The position numbers and the translations under genes are program-made. Of a stretch of DNA of 64,000 bases, positions 49,459 to 58,649 are shown in pieces. Below the pieces are notes generated by a model. The model did no database searches. It worked only from the letters and a program-made list of their open reading frames with translations, and was not told the DNA's origin. The first letter of the stretch is position 1. The number at the start of each line of letters is the position of its first letter. The stretch comes from Scytonema sp. UIC 10036 (lineage in GTDB: Bacteria > Cyanobacteriota > Cyanobacteriia > Cyanobacteriales > Nostocaceae). The stretch lies in assembly GCF_009725235.1 (NCBI RefSeq), contig NZ_WJFC01000051.1:1-64000 (forward strand), given 5' to 3'.

Positions 49459-49803
49459 ATGTCTCTTGATTCTCATCCTAATTCTGCCGTCAATTCTGCC
49501 GTCAATGCTGCGGCAACAACCAAAATTCATCACGCCAATTTACAAGATTTACCTTTAACTGCGGCACGTAGATTATATAAAGGTGGTATTCGTCCCGGCG
49601 AATCAATCAGAACAAGAACACAAGCCCAACAAATGTTGGAGAAAATTCCCCCTTCAGCGCGGGCAGGTGTAGATGGCAAATCTGCAGCTAGTAACGCCGA
49701 AAACTATATATCTGACAAGCACGCCAGTCACGTCAACCCCCACAGAAAGGGTGGCTCCAATCATCCCAACAACATCAAATGGGAAAATGCCATGAGGAGC
49801 TAG
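49459..49803 (+). CDS. HNH-like toxin domain protein (orphan polymorphic-toxin module)
   Basis: 114 residues. After a low-complexity start (SAVNSAVNAAATTK) and a linker comes GVDGKSAASNAENYISDKHA then SHVNPHRKGGSNHPNNIKWE. The DKHASHVxPHxKGGSNxPxNI motif is typical of HNH-type nuclease toxins at the end of secreted polymorphic toxins. The usual extra residues after WENA are replaced by a stop, so the domain may be clipped. No secretion module precedes it. The next gene overlaps its end by 25 bases and may encode the immunity protein. Confidence 0.6.
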   Translation: MSLDSHPNSAVNSAVNAAATTKIHHANLQDLPLTAARRLYKGGIRPGESIRTRTQAQQMLEKIPPSARAGVDGKSAASNAENYISDKHASHVNPHRKGGSNHPNNIKWENAMRS

Positions 49804-50081
49804 AGCAACTATTAGCAGAAATGCGTCCTTTAAATTTTACATATAGTAAGCAACTCTCAGCATATATTGTAAAACATCAACTAGGTTATAAGTATCCAAA
49901 CATCTCAGGTATTGTGAAAATGGAAGAAGAAGGTAGAGAATGGTATTTTCATGGTGGATTTCCTACAGATATTTATCAAATCATTTGTCGAGAACTCAAT
50001 TTAGATAATCAGGGGACTACTGCCAAACCAATAAAATTTACACCATTTAAAACTGTCTATTCAACAAATGAAGAACCATGA
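49779..50081 (+). CDS. Putative immunity-type partner of the HNH toxin
   Basis: 100 residues from ATG 49779, or about 86 from the Met near 49821. The sequence LEQLLAEMRPLNFTYSKQLS, AYIVKHQLGYKYPNISGIVK and WYFHGGFPTDIYQIICRELN is compact alpha/beta. It overlaps the toxin-like gene in another frame. Small proteins directly behind toxin domains usually neutralise them; that role is inferred from position only. Confidence 0.5.
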   Translation: MGKCHEELEQLLAEMRPLNFTYSKQLSAYIVKHQLGYKYPNISGIVKMEEEGREWYFHGGFPTDIYQIICRELNLDNQGTTAKPIKFTPFKTVYSTNEEP

Positions 50082-50323
50082 AAGACTCAATCAACCGTTA
50101 ATAGAATTAGACAGAAATGAGTAACCCCTTTTTACAAAAATAAACTGACAGCCAATTCTAGGTATGGCAACTGGGAAACAGGAATCTATAACCTTAAGGC
50201 ATTTAATAAACAAAGTTCTTTTAAAATGACGTTTGAAATCGGGGATTGCTGCATCTCCCGTGCCTTTAAGTAAATCTGTTACCTGTTGGTCGTTCATTGA
50301 AAGAGCGAGGAGCATAAAGCATC

Positions 50324-52234
50324 TTAACTGTTATTTAACTCTTGTATCCACGCTAAAATTTGGTGCCGAGAACTCGCATGCAAGCGCTCAAGTGCGACTT
50401 GAAGAGCTTGTTTGTTATAGATCTGCCAAAGACTGGCAAACATCTCTAGATTTTCGCAAGCTTCCAAGTCACTTGCCATGGTGACTAAATTGTCTTCAGA
50501 CAACCATTCTTGTAGTTCTTGTTGTTGTTGTTTGTAGCGCTGCTTCATCTGGTTGAATCGGTTTTGCTCTTCAAGTGATAACTTTTTCCAAATCAATTGC
50601 TTGATATCTTGGGGACGAGCGGACATAATTTTGATGACTTCTTCCCAAGATTCAGCTGCCCGTAAAGTGTGGGTTAAATGATTTATACTGTGACCGACGA
50701 TCCACAGTTGGCAGTTCAATAAATTCGCTGCATATCGTAGCTCTTCTAAAGTGATTTCAGGGCAATTTAAGAGAAAATTTATGACAGTTTTAAGATAAAA
50801 ATCAGTTTGTTGCTGGTTGTTTTTAAATTTGCGTTTTTTGGCTTTAATAATCGGACCGAACAAACTGGGGCGAATTGTGGGTGGAACTTCTAAAAATTCA
50901 ATATCTTGAGGAGAGACAATAGTTGGCATCTTCTGCCCATTCATTAAGTTTAATTCTGACAATACCCATTTAAAAGATTTACCGCAGTTGGCACAATCTA
51001 CTTCGTAGACGGTGACGAATTCTGCCAGTTGAGAATTAAAGTATTGTTGAGAACGAATGAGAGCGGGCATGGGCTTGAAAACATGGTGGCAGTGAGGACA
51101 ACACCTGACACCTTGGGCATCTGGGTCGCATGAAACAGGATCGAGACTCCAGTTGCGCGGATCGCACGGACGACCCAGCCGATACCAGTTATCCGTCATA
51201 TCCAAGATGATGGCATATTCTTTACCAGGTGACGGACGCAATACCCTACCAATCATCTGCAGCCACAGAGTAACGCTCGTTGTTGGGCGGGCAATGACTA
51301 CAGCTTGGGAATCCGGGCAATCAAAACCTTCTGTTAAAATGGCACAGTTACTGATAATTTGGGTTTGGCCAGTCCGAAATCTTTCTAAAATATCGGCCCG
51401 CTCGCTCTGCGGAGTTTCCCCATCAATATGTTCGCAAGGGATATTGGCTCTAACAAACATCGCTGTAATGGCCTTTGAATGCACCACATTAACAGCAAAA
51501 ATCATTGTTTTTCTGCCATTACAAAAATTCTGCCACTGTTTTAAGACTTCCTCTGGTTTGTAGTCAGAAGCCACTTCTTCTAATTCTTTTTTGGTAAAGT
51601 CCCGTTTTTGCGGAACTTTGTGTTTGGAATATTTAAAGCCAGCAATGAGTTTGTACTCGGTGAGATAACCTTCAGCAATGAGTTCTTTGGTTGAGATAGA
51701 ACAGATTAAGCGATCGAAGATGTCTCGCAATCCATAACCATCCTCGCGCCTGGGGGTAGCAGTCACACCTAAAATCAAAGCATAGGGATAAGCATCCAGT
51801 AAGTTGCGGTAACTGGCGGCTGAGGCATGGTGGGCTTCATCCACAATCACAAGCTTTGCATCGCTGTAGTTTTTGCGTCTTGCCAATGTTTGGATGCTGG
51901 CGACTTGGATGAGAGAGTCACTGGGTTTATATCCCGCTTTAATGATTCCTGGCTCTATGTTAGTCGTTTGAGCTAATTTGTCTGCGGCTTGGAGAATCAG
52001 TTCTTCTCTATGGGCGACAACCAACACGCCCAACCCACTGCTGGTAAATTCATGGGCGATCGCAGCAAAGATGACTGTCTTGCCTCCACCTGTTGAGAGT
52101 TGCAACAGCACTTTTCTCGTGCCTTGGTCCCAGGCAGCAAACGTTTGGGCAACTAAATCTTGCTGGTAGTCTCGTAAACTGAACATGGTTTGAGTATAAA
52201 TGAAAACTTGAAAATTGGCTGGCGATCGGCTCAA
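50324..52234 (-). CDS. DEAD/DEAH-box helicase (SSL2-like superfamily 2)
   Basis: 636 residues. Motif I STGGGKTVIFA (about 48), motif II VDEAHHASA (about 132), motif III GVTATPRRED, motif V/VI NCAILTEGFDCPD and QMIGRVLRPSPG. A four-Cys zinc finger CCPHCHHVFKP .. CANCGKSFKW follows the helicase core (about 375-430), and the C-terminal 200 residues are helical. It is an ATP-driven DNA or RNA translocase; not part of a visible restriction system. Confidence 0.9.
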   Translation of the reverse strand: MSRSPANFQVFIYTQTMFSLRDYQQDLVAQTFAAWDQGTRKVLLQLSTGGGKTVIFAAIAHEFTSSGLGVLVVAHREELILQAADKLAQTTNIEPGIIKAGYKPSDSLIQVASIQTLARRKNYSDAKLVIVDEAHHASAASYRNLLDAYPYALILGVTATPRREDGYGLRDIFDRLICSISTKELIAEGYLTEYKLIAGFKYSKHKVPQKRDFTKKELEEVASDYKPEEVLKQWQNFCNGRKTMIFAVNVVHSKAITAMFVRANIPCEHIDGETPQSERADILERFRTGQTQIISNCAILTEGFDCPDSQAVVIARPTTSVTLWLQMIGRVLRPSPGKEYAIILDMTDNWYRLGRPCDPRNWSLDPVSCDPDAQGVRCCPHCHHVFKPMPALIRSQQYFNSQLAEFVTVYEVDCANCGKSFKWVLSELNLMNGQKMPTIVSPQDIEFLEVPPTIRPSLFGPIIKAKKRKFKNNQQQTDFYLKTVINFLLNCPEITLEELRYAANLLNCQLWIVGHSINHLTHTLRAAESWEEVIKIMSARPQDIKQLIWKKLSLEEQNRFNQMKQRYKQQQQELQEWLSEDNLVTMASDLEACENLEMFASLWQIYNKQALQVALERLHASSRHQILAWIQELNNS

Positions 52235-52416
52235 CTATTCCAAACTTTGAGACAGTGGCGCTTCACCCACCTAATAGAGCCATTAGGAAATTCAATTTGC
52301 ACTTTCTTGCCATGTCTTTCCCAACCAACGATCGTCACTTTGTCGCCACTATAATCGGCAAAACTTCCTACGGCAATAGTTAGTTGGGTAGTGCGCTCGC
52401 GCTCAAATTCAAAATA
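52231..52416 (-). pseudogene. Small coding-like fragment upstream of the helicase
   Basis: The frame reads FEFERERTTQLTIAVGSFAD, YSGDKVTIVGWERHGKKVQI and EFPNGSIRWVKRHCLKVWNS, ending at TGA 52233-52231. It looks like a real small beta-barrel-type protein, but no start codon exists in frame before an upstream stop. It is either N-terminally truncated or uses a rare start. It precedes the helicase gene on the same strand. Confidence 0.4.
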
Positions 52417-52898
52417 AAAAATTCCTTAATAAATTTTTAATTCAAGAGTTCAAACTCTTTAAATTTTGGTTTTTAGTTTATCTTTTTGATAGTTTTTAGA
52501 GGATGTTTTAAAAGTCATGATTGATGTATCAAATACTTTTTACCCACCCTAACCCTCCCCTTGGAAAGGGGAGGGAACTGAATTTTTCTTGTTTCCCCCT
52601 TTCTAAGGGGGATTAAGGGGGTAATAATGTGATAAAAATCACAGCCAACTACTTTTAAAACATCCTCTAAGCTAGGCACAGTAGAAAAGTTATTAATTAA
52701 TCACTTTAGCCCTACATTTAATAATGAGTATACCTTCCAGGGTGCCTTTAAACCCTAACCGATTATACCGCACCCTAAATTGATGGTTGTTAGGGTGCAA
52801 TGGACGTATTGGCGCTGCTGACTTTTCACGGGATGTGGAAAGTTAGATATGTGATAATGACATTGAAAACTTCCTTAATCTATTTATCAAGGGTAAGC
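52417..52898. other. Gene-free stretch containing a MITE
   Basis: About 480 bp. Besides the MITE, the interior carries G/C-runs of the CCCTCCCCTT / AAGGGGAGGG type (a perfect 10-bp hairpin at 52553-52575) that are common between cyanobacterial genes. Confidence 0.55.
52497..52669. mobile_element. 173-bp MITE with perfect 19-bp inverted repeats and TA ends
   Basis: TAGAGGATGTTTTAAAAGT (52497-52515) is the exact complement of 52651-52669. The outermost TA at each end fits the TA target duplicated by IS630/Tc1-mariner elements, so this is probably a non-autonomous IS630-type element. It has no gene. Confidence 0.8.
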
Positions 52899-53378
52899 AT
52901 GACTACTAAAAATGAGGGTTTGTTGTGGTTATTCAGAGAAAAATATACCTTTAGTAAACTTCCAAGTGTTGAAGCTTACAACGGTTATTTGAAGGCGCTT
53001 CTCATTTGTGCCAATGGAGATGGTACATTAGCCCCAGAAGAAAGAGACTGGGTCATTGGGCTTGCTTATGCTTTTGGCGCACCAGACTCATTAGTGGAGG
53101 AAATCAAATCTTATCAAGCCGACGAAGATATCGAGAAGGCGATTGGTGATGCTCCAGAGGCAACTGGTTCACGACGTTATCTTGTTTATGATGCGATTAA
53201 AGCTTGCAGTAGTGATGGAGAATATAGTGACCAAGAAAGGGCAACTATAACTAAAATGGCAGCTAAATTGGGTGTTTCTCAAGATGTGGTCGAACAAATT
53301 GAAGAAATCTGTATCGAAGAAGCTAAACTACGGAAGAAAAGAGTGAAACTGATGTATCCGGAGGGAGCACCTATCTAG
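52899..53378 (+). CDS. TerB-like domain protein
   Basis: 159 residues from the ATG at 52899 (MTTKNEGLLWLFREKYTFSK); the open frame extends upstream without support. LKALLICANGDGTLAPEERD and VYDAIKACSSDGEYSDQERA are two acidic, calcium-binding-like helical hairpins as in TerB/TerB-like domains. Such proteins are cytoplasmic or membrane-associated stress proteins; no other ter gene is near. Confidence 0.75.
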   Translation: MTTKNEGLLWLFREKYTFSKLPSVEAYNGYLKALLICANGDGTLAPEERDWVIGLAYAFGAPDSLVEEIKSYQADEDIEKAIGDAPEATGSRRYLVYDAIKACSSDGEYSDQERATITKMAAKLGVSQDVVEQIEEICIEEAKLRKKRVKLMYPEGAPI

Positions 53379-53510
53379 TTTTGTAGTTCCTTGCGTTGCT
53401 GACCGGATAATCTCACGATCGCCAAGCAGGAGTAAGAACTTAATGCGATCCTACATTCAGTAGAAGCTGTCAGCAACTTCAGGTTTTATTCAGCAGTCAG
53501 TGGTGCAGCT

Positions 53511-53747
53511 GTGGTACTTTGCCTCATCAGTGGCGATTTCAACTACCTACTCGCTGGTGTAGTCAGCTTAGTCGTATTGGCAGTTTTTTTGCTGGTTGCT
53601 GTTAACAAAAATTTGATAGCAGCTTTTGTGTTTTTGGCAACAGCAGCGACAATAGCGATCGCCGCAGTACATAAGATTCGGAATGCACAGATACTTTTAC
53701 ACAGCGATGAAAATGGTGAGCGTCTGACGGTGGAAGCGATAGCGTAA
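53511..53747 (+). CDS. Possible small two-helix membrane protein
   Basis: The clean frame continues upstream of the GTG at 53511 (..VSNFRFYSAVSGAA) to a stop near 53440 without an ATG. Two hydrophobic helices (YLLAGVVSLVVLAVFLLVAV; IAAFVFLATAATIAIAAV) precede a charged tail. It may be real with a non-standard start, or a truncated gene. No family recognised. Confidence 0.4.
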   Translation: MVLCLISGDFNYLLAGVVSLVVLAVFLLVAVNKNLIAAFVFLATAATIAIAAVHKIRNAQILLHSDENGERLTVEAIA

Positions 53748-53842
53748 GCGCAATAAAAATGCACTCAAGTGCCAGAGTCCGTGAGAAGCGCCATCGTTGC
53801 AGCCATCAGACCGGATGAAAATGAGGAGTTTATTGCCAAAGT

Positions 53843-54814
53843 TTACCGTTGGTACTTGCATTCTTGGAGAAAACAGAGCAATGCTTCATTGACTTGTTGG
53901 GGATACTCAGCCGGAACCCAATGACCAGCACCAGGGACGATAACTTGTCCTTTCAAATTTGGAATCAACTCGGTCATTGTGTCAAGACTGACTCCGGGAA
54001 ATTGCAACACGATATCTTTTTCACCAGCAATGAACAATGCGGGTTGAGATATCTTTTTCCCCTCCAATTGGGGTGTAATTTCCATGTTGCGGTCAATGTT
54101 ACGATACCAGTTGAGATTGCCACGAAAACCGCTGTGCTTGTACTGCTCAACATAATAATCTAGATCTTCTTGAGTCATGCCTTTTGGTAATTCTTCGGTA
54201 TCTATTAATCCATCTAAAAATCCAGAAGTTGAGGGTTTTGGAGTGAGAACAATTCCTTCAGGGGCAGAACCGCTAACATTATAATGAATCATACGTAGCG
54301 AACGGCAGATATCTTTTTCAAATTCAGCTTCGGCAATTCCAGGTTTTTGGAAATATACCATGTACCAAAAATTATCACCAAAATTCTCTTGCTTTGTTAA
54401 TGCTCCTGTCGGGTAACGGAAATAAGGAACACTCATGCCGACAACAGCAGTCACTCGCTCATAATATAACAGTGCGGTATTCCAAGCGACTGGCGCACCC
54501 CAATCATGCCCCACAACGGTAAAAGTTTCATGACCAAGAGCGTCAGCAATTCCTACAACATCCGCTGTTAAATTGAGTATGTCATAAGCTTCGATTTCCT
54601 GTGGAGCATCGCTATCGCCATATCCTCTTTGATTGGGAATCGCCACTTGGAAGCCTGCTTCTAAAAGCGGATCGATCTGATTGCGCCACAGATACCAGCT
54701 CTGTGGCCAACCATGAAGCAAGATGACCAAAGGCCCATCACCCTCAACCATCACCTTCAAACGTACTCCATTCGTCTCAATAGTACGAAAGTTATGTTTT
54801 TTTGTAGTGTTCAT
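53843..54814 (-). CDS. Alpha/beta hydrolase, epoxide-hydrolase-like
   Basis: 323 residues. The oxyanion motif LLHGWPQSWYLWRN (about 34), the nucleophile elbow VVGHDWGAPVAWN (Asp nucleophile, about 107), a cap domain, and the C-terminal base region PGAGHWVPAEYPQQVNEALL (His). Asp at the elbow fits epoxide hydrolases and dehalogenases rather than esterases. Soluble. Substrate unknown. Confidence 0.9.
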   Translation of the reverse strand: MNTTKKHNFRTIETNGVRLKVMVEGDGPLVILLHGWPQSWYLWRNQIDPLLEAGFQVAIPNQRGYGDSDAPQEIEAYDILNLTADVVGIADALGHETFTVVGHDWGAPVAWNTALLYYERVTAVVGMSVPYFRYPTGALTKQENFGDNFWYMVYFQKPGIAEAEFEKDICRSLRMIHYNVSGSAPEGIVLTPKPSTSGFLDGLIDTEELPKGMTQEDLDYYVEQYKHSGFRGNLNWYRNIDRNMEITPQLEGKKISQPALFIAGEKDIVLQFPGVSLDTMTELIPNLKGQVIVPGAGHWVPAEYPQQVNEALLCFLQECKYQR

Positions 54815-54928
54815 AATTTGTTGCCTTTGGAATCTATTAGCTAAAAATTAGCATCTCATCTCAATACCTAAAAACCAAGAGTTTAATGGTAGTATCTATG
54901 TAATACGCCTTAAGCAAATAATGTCTCT

Positions 54929-55408
54929 ATGCGAATTGAACCATACGACCCCTGCCACCTTGATGCCGTCAAGAGTCTTTCGCTTCGGGCATGGACTCCG
55001 GTCTTTGATTCGATTCAAAAAGCGATGGATATTGACGTGTACCGCTCATTCTATCCTGATGGTTGGCGTGTAAGCCAACTCCATGCTGTTGAGTCCGTCT
55101 GTACGTCCTGTGACATGAAGGTGTGGGTTGCCATCGACTCTAGTTCAACCGTGGGCTTTGTAGCCGTGAAACTCCACGAACAGAGTAGTATGGGAGAAAT
55201 CTACATGATTGCCGTCGATCCAGATTATCAACGTCAAGGCATTGGCACGGCTTTGGTAGAATTCGCTCTTGATTGGATGAAAGTTGCTGGAATGTCCGTT
55301 GCTATGGTCGAGACCGGAGGAGATCCTGGCCATTCTCCGGCACGTTGTACCTATGAAAAGCTGGGTTTCAGTTTGTTTCCAGTCGCCAGATACTTCAAGA
55401 AGCTCTAA
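54929..55408 (+). CDS. GNAT family N-acetyltransferase
   Basis: 159 residues. MRIEPYDPCHLDAVKSLSLR, then MKVWVAIDSSSTVGFVAVKL, GEIYMIAVDPDYQRQGIGTA (acetyl-CoA loop Q-R-Q-G-I-G-T-A) and YEKLGFSLFPVARYFKKL. A typical single-domain acetyltransferase, clean and full length. Divergent from the hydrolase gene with a 114-bp gap. Acceptor unknown. Confidence 0.88.
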   Translation: MRIEPYDPCHLDAVKSLSLRAWTPVFDSIQKAMDIDVYRSFYPDGWRVSQLHAVESVCTSCDMKVWVAIDSSSTVGFVAVKLHEQSSMGEIYMIAVDPDYQRQGIGTALVEFALDWMKVAGMSVAMVETGGDPGHSPARCTYEKLGFSLFPVARYFKKL

Positions 55409-55919
55409 AAGGCATTGCTTGCGAGGAATAATGCTCGCGATCGCGAATGTGGAATCCGAGTTGGCTCAGGAGTGAAATCGGCGAGCTAGCAAGAACAAAG
55501 CGTGTTTTTGTAGCAGTTCTGGGGGAAAAGGACTTCAGCAACCACCACGTATGCGATTGTTCCAGCGCGTAAGCCGCACAAGCGTTCTTATCGCGAAGTG
55601 GCACTCACGCGGCTAAACTACTGTATCGCAACCGTTTCCCGCACATATGTTTAAAGACACTCTCGACTTATGACCAATTTCCCGTTACCCAATCGATACA
55701 CTCCTGTTGACTCGACAATGGGATCGCCTTTTTTCCAAGAAGTGGAGGTGTTAGATATGACTTGCCGTACATCTCCTGTGGGATATTACCACCCTTGCCT
55801 TTAAAAGCATTGGCAATGATGTAGGGCATATACGGGCGATCGCGCTATTTCTCACCTGGTTAAATAACAATGCATCGGGGTTGATAGTCAATAGGGGTAA
55901 CAACTTCTGGCTGTCAATA
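55409..55919. other. Gene-free stretch with the second dispersed-repeat copy
   Basis: About 510 bp. It holds the repeat at 55436-55520. The rest has short open frames in several phases without a family, one (near 55680-55800 on the minus strand) with GGNIPQEMYGKSYLTPP that I cannot place. Confidence 0.45.
55436..55520. repeat. Dispersed repeat, copy 2
   Basis: About 85 bp matching 48680-48768: TGTGGAATCCGAGTTG, then CTAGCAAGAACAAAGCGTGT and TTTTGTAGCAGTTCT. Same orientation as copy 1. The copies differ by small indels in the middle. Confidence 0.75.
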
Positions 55920-56543
55920 CTAATTTTCGCTCCTTAAGTTTGTTTTAAACTTATTGCGCTCAAGCGCAAAGTTACCATCCACAAAGGCTTGAACCTCAGT
56001 TCCAGCTTCATAAGTTCTATTCTTACCTTTAAATAATAAAGCTACAGGACTGAGCAAAACGGCGGTTGCAATGACTCCTCCGGATGTCCCACCGCCGCTT
56101 TTTTGCTCTGCACGAATAGAAATGCGTTCGCCACTGACTAAAGTAACTTCTTTGAGCGCTATGTTCAGCTTTCCTTTTCGACCCAACATTCCAGAGCGTC
56201 TTGCTCTTGTGACTATACCCTTTGCAAGAGCACCTTTCGCAATGACAACTACGTTACCCACCAAAACGTTTTCAGACACTTCAAACTCTACCGGATCGTT
56301 TTCTTTAGCCGTTTTCGAGGAAATTGTCTGCTTAAATTTAACTTTGACAGGCGTACCATCTGCTAAACCAAACCCAAGGGCTGGCGTGGGGGATTGAATT
56401 GTAGCGTTAGGGGGAAGGGGTGTTTGTACCGCTTGACTCACTTGAATGGTCGGTTTGGCAATCGCCATGACAGGTAGATGTAGCACTGTTAAAATTTCTA
56501 CAGTAGCAAATAGAGTGGATGTAGCAATCAAAGCTTTTTTCAT
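55920..56543 (-). CDS. Secreted protein of unknown function
   Basis: 207 residues. Signal peptide to about 28 (TSTLFATVEILTVLHLPVMA). The mature part is beta-rich: GLADGTPVKVKFKQTISSKT, DPVEFEVSENVLVGNVVVIA, GKLNIALKEVTLVSGERISI, then a Gly-rich hydrophobic hairpin and a basic tail. The repeated AKGALAKGIVTRAR strand suggests a beta-sandwich fold. Periplasmic. No family named. Confidence 0.6.
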   Translation of the reverse strand: MKKALIATSTLFATVEILTVLHLPVMAIAKPTIQVSQAVQTPLPPNATIQSPTPALGFGLADGTPVKVKFKQTISSKTAKENDPVEFEVSENVLVGNVVVIAKGALAKGIVTRARRSGMLGRKGKLNIALKEVTLVSGERISIRAEQKSGGGTSGGVIATAVLLSPVALLFKGKNRTYEAGTEVQAFVDGNFALERNKFKTNLRSEN

Positions 56544-56929
56544 TAGTATTTACCTCAGTTAGGATGACAAATTGTCAAAGGAGTTACACTTGTGAGTATT
56601 TCTGGCGCTGCCTGACATATGCAGCGATTGCTTAGAATATAAAGTGGAAACTCAGAGTTCGTCGTGGTTTTTTCTTGCTAGATTAAATGCCCGATCGTGC
56701 AGAGTCAATTGCAAAAAACTGTATTGACAAAAGTTTACCCATGCTAATATGCTCACCAAATGGCTCTTATGTTGACCTAATGGCTCAGAGTATTAATTTA
56801 TCGTGGTTGTGAGCAATGCCACCAATATGTGGTATTCTACCAACAATCAGTTCAAAACAGAAACTTATGCCTTTGGCTGAAACACTTGCTATTGTCGCTT
56901 AGTATATATTGACTCAAGAATCAAATTCG
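56544..56929. other. Gene-free stretch
   Basis: About 386 bp of AT-rich DNA between the secreted-protein gene and the ligase remnant. Nothing recognised. Confidence 0.45.
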
Positions 56930-57691
56930 ATGATCTTTCGCAGTCCATATCCTGATATTTCTATCCCGAGCAGCTACTAACAGAATTTGTATTATAGCGA
57001 GCAGTAGAATTAGCCCAGAAACCAGCCCTGATTGAAGGGCTGACTGACAGAGTAGCAACTTATGGAGAACTAGCAGACTCCATCAGTCGAGTTGCTTGTA
57101 GCTTAGCGGCGCGTGGCTTCTCCAAGGGTGATGTTTTGGGGATTTACAGCCCGAATCTTCCCGAATATGCGATCGCCTTCCATGCCGTGGCAACTTTGGG
57201 CGGAGTTATCACCACAGTAAACCCATCTTATACAGCATCCGATCGGTCAAACAGGTGCTTGGTATAAAGATGACTTGATCTGTCGTACTATCAAAGGCTG
57301 TATTCAAATGGGGAGCATGACAGACATCACTTCCAGATTAGATTTAGCCCCGGTGGACTATCTCAGTCAAAGTATTGTGTATTTATCTCGGCAAAAAGAT
57401 TCCATAGGAAAAGCTTTTCACTTAAATAATCCTCAACCTGATTCATGGAGTCAACTAGCTGATTTTATCTGCTCGTTTGGCTATCCAATTAAGCATATTG
57501 CTTATAAAGACTGGCAAGTAGAACTAACTCATGCTGTACGCTCTAAAGAAAATCCTTTGTATCATCTCAAGCCTTTTTATAAAAAGCTTGCTCCAAAGGC
57601 GATTGTCGTTGCAGATAATATCAGTAGACCGAAAACTTTTACGCTCGCTAAAAAATCAGTTTATGATACAGTTGCTCGCATGCGCGATTAG
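56930..57691 (+). pseudogene. Acyl/4-coumarate-CoA ligase start joined to a thioester-reductase end
   Basis: From ATG 56930 the reading MIFRSPYPDISIP, then after a frameshift EQLLTEFVL, a TAG stop, RAVELAQKPALIEGLTDRVA, SKGDVLGIYSPNLPEYAIAF and HAVATLGGVITTVNPSYTA is the N-terminal part of an AMP-forming ligase. At about 57240 it is joined to GQTGAWYKDDLICRTIKGCI, QMGSMTD.., LAPVDYLSQSIVYLSRQKDS, the C-terminal part of a thioester reductase. Intact genes of this architecture (ligase, carrier, reductase) exceed 3 kb, so some 2-3 kb has been deleted. Frameshift, stop and deletion show a dead gene. Confidence 0.75.
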
Positions 57692-58283
57692 CACATATTG
57701 ACACGAGGCTTCATATTGCCTCTCCCGTTTACTGATTAGCTTTGCTTATAACATCTCTTTCCAGAAAAAAGTCATAAAATATATTTAAAAATACAGTGAA
57801 TTCAACAAAAATCTGATGGAAGGAATTTCTTAATCCCACTACAAAAGTACGCAATAATTCAAGATTTTGTTTACTTTTGCAGTGGCATATCGTCCTGGAG
57901 TTGAGAAAACACTGTAAAATCAATTACGGTCTTTAATAAAAACTGCGATCGCTCCCTACTAAAAAATTATGTGCCGATTTTTTTGAATATACGCTATTCA
58001 AAGATGTGTTATCACTGCTTAAGCACATTGAACTTGTGTGACTTTGATAGTAACGAAGAGCAACGATTGCTACGGTAATTACACATACAGTACTAAGGTA
58101 TAAAAGTTTCATAATTAATAATTGATAAAAAATTAGGGACAAGTCTTTCAAATGCACAAAATTAAATGTTTATTAGATATTTGTACAGTAACTAATTTAA
58201 TCTCATTCAACTACAGATAAAAGTCATGTAGAGTATATGACTAAAGTCATATCTTAATGCTCGCAATGTCGTGTAAGCAGCGC
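57692..58283. other. Gene-free stretch
   Basis: About 590 bp, AT-rich. A short minus-strand frame near 57933-58157 has a hydrophobic helix (IFYQLLIMKLLYLSTVCVIT) but no support. Nothing else recognised. Confidence 0.4.
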
Positions 58284-58640
58284 TCAAGTTTCAACGTTTT
58301 GACCAGATGCTACTTGCAAAACTCTCTCCGCATCTACATCATGATGCTCAGCCGAGCGTAGCAGTGCATCTCGCATCTCTAATGTCAGTTTTGCTCTAGA
58401 GCCAGCACGCCGCCAACCTGCATCATCACGAATTAGCAGTTGTAGCACATCTGGTCGAGCATAGTGTCCTGTGGCATCGATAATACTGCCCACTTCCTCC
58501 ACTCTCAAATTAGTAAACCAACCAGTTGGTTTGCAATAATTGTATATCTGATTATGGCAGGTGTAAAAAAGATGTGACTCAAAGCTCCAGGGATAAGGAT
58601 TCCCAGGTAGAGCCTGGGAAGAAGAGAACGGTAGAATCAA
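58284..58640 (-). CDS. Hypothetical protein behind lepA
   Basis: 118 residues as listed; the conserved-looking part starts at VEEVGSIIDATGHYARPDVL and continues QLLIRDDAGWRRAGSRAKLT, MRDALLRSAEHHDVDAERVL. The first 45 residues are of different composition and may not be translated. The gene starts nine bases after lepA and could be its operon partner. No family recognised. Confidence 0.45.
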   Translation of the reverse strand: MILPFSSSQALPGNPYPWSFESHLFYTCHNQIYNYCKPTGWFTNLRVEEVGSIIDATGHYARPDVLQLLIRDDAGWRRAGSRAKLTLEMRDALLRSAEHHDVDAERVLQVASGQNVET

Positions 58641-58649
58641 AAACCGAAA

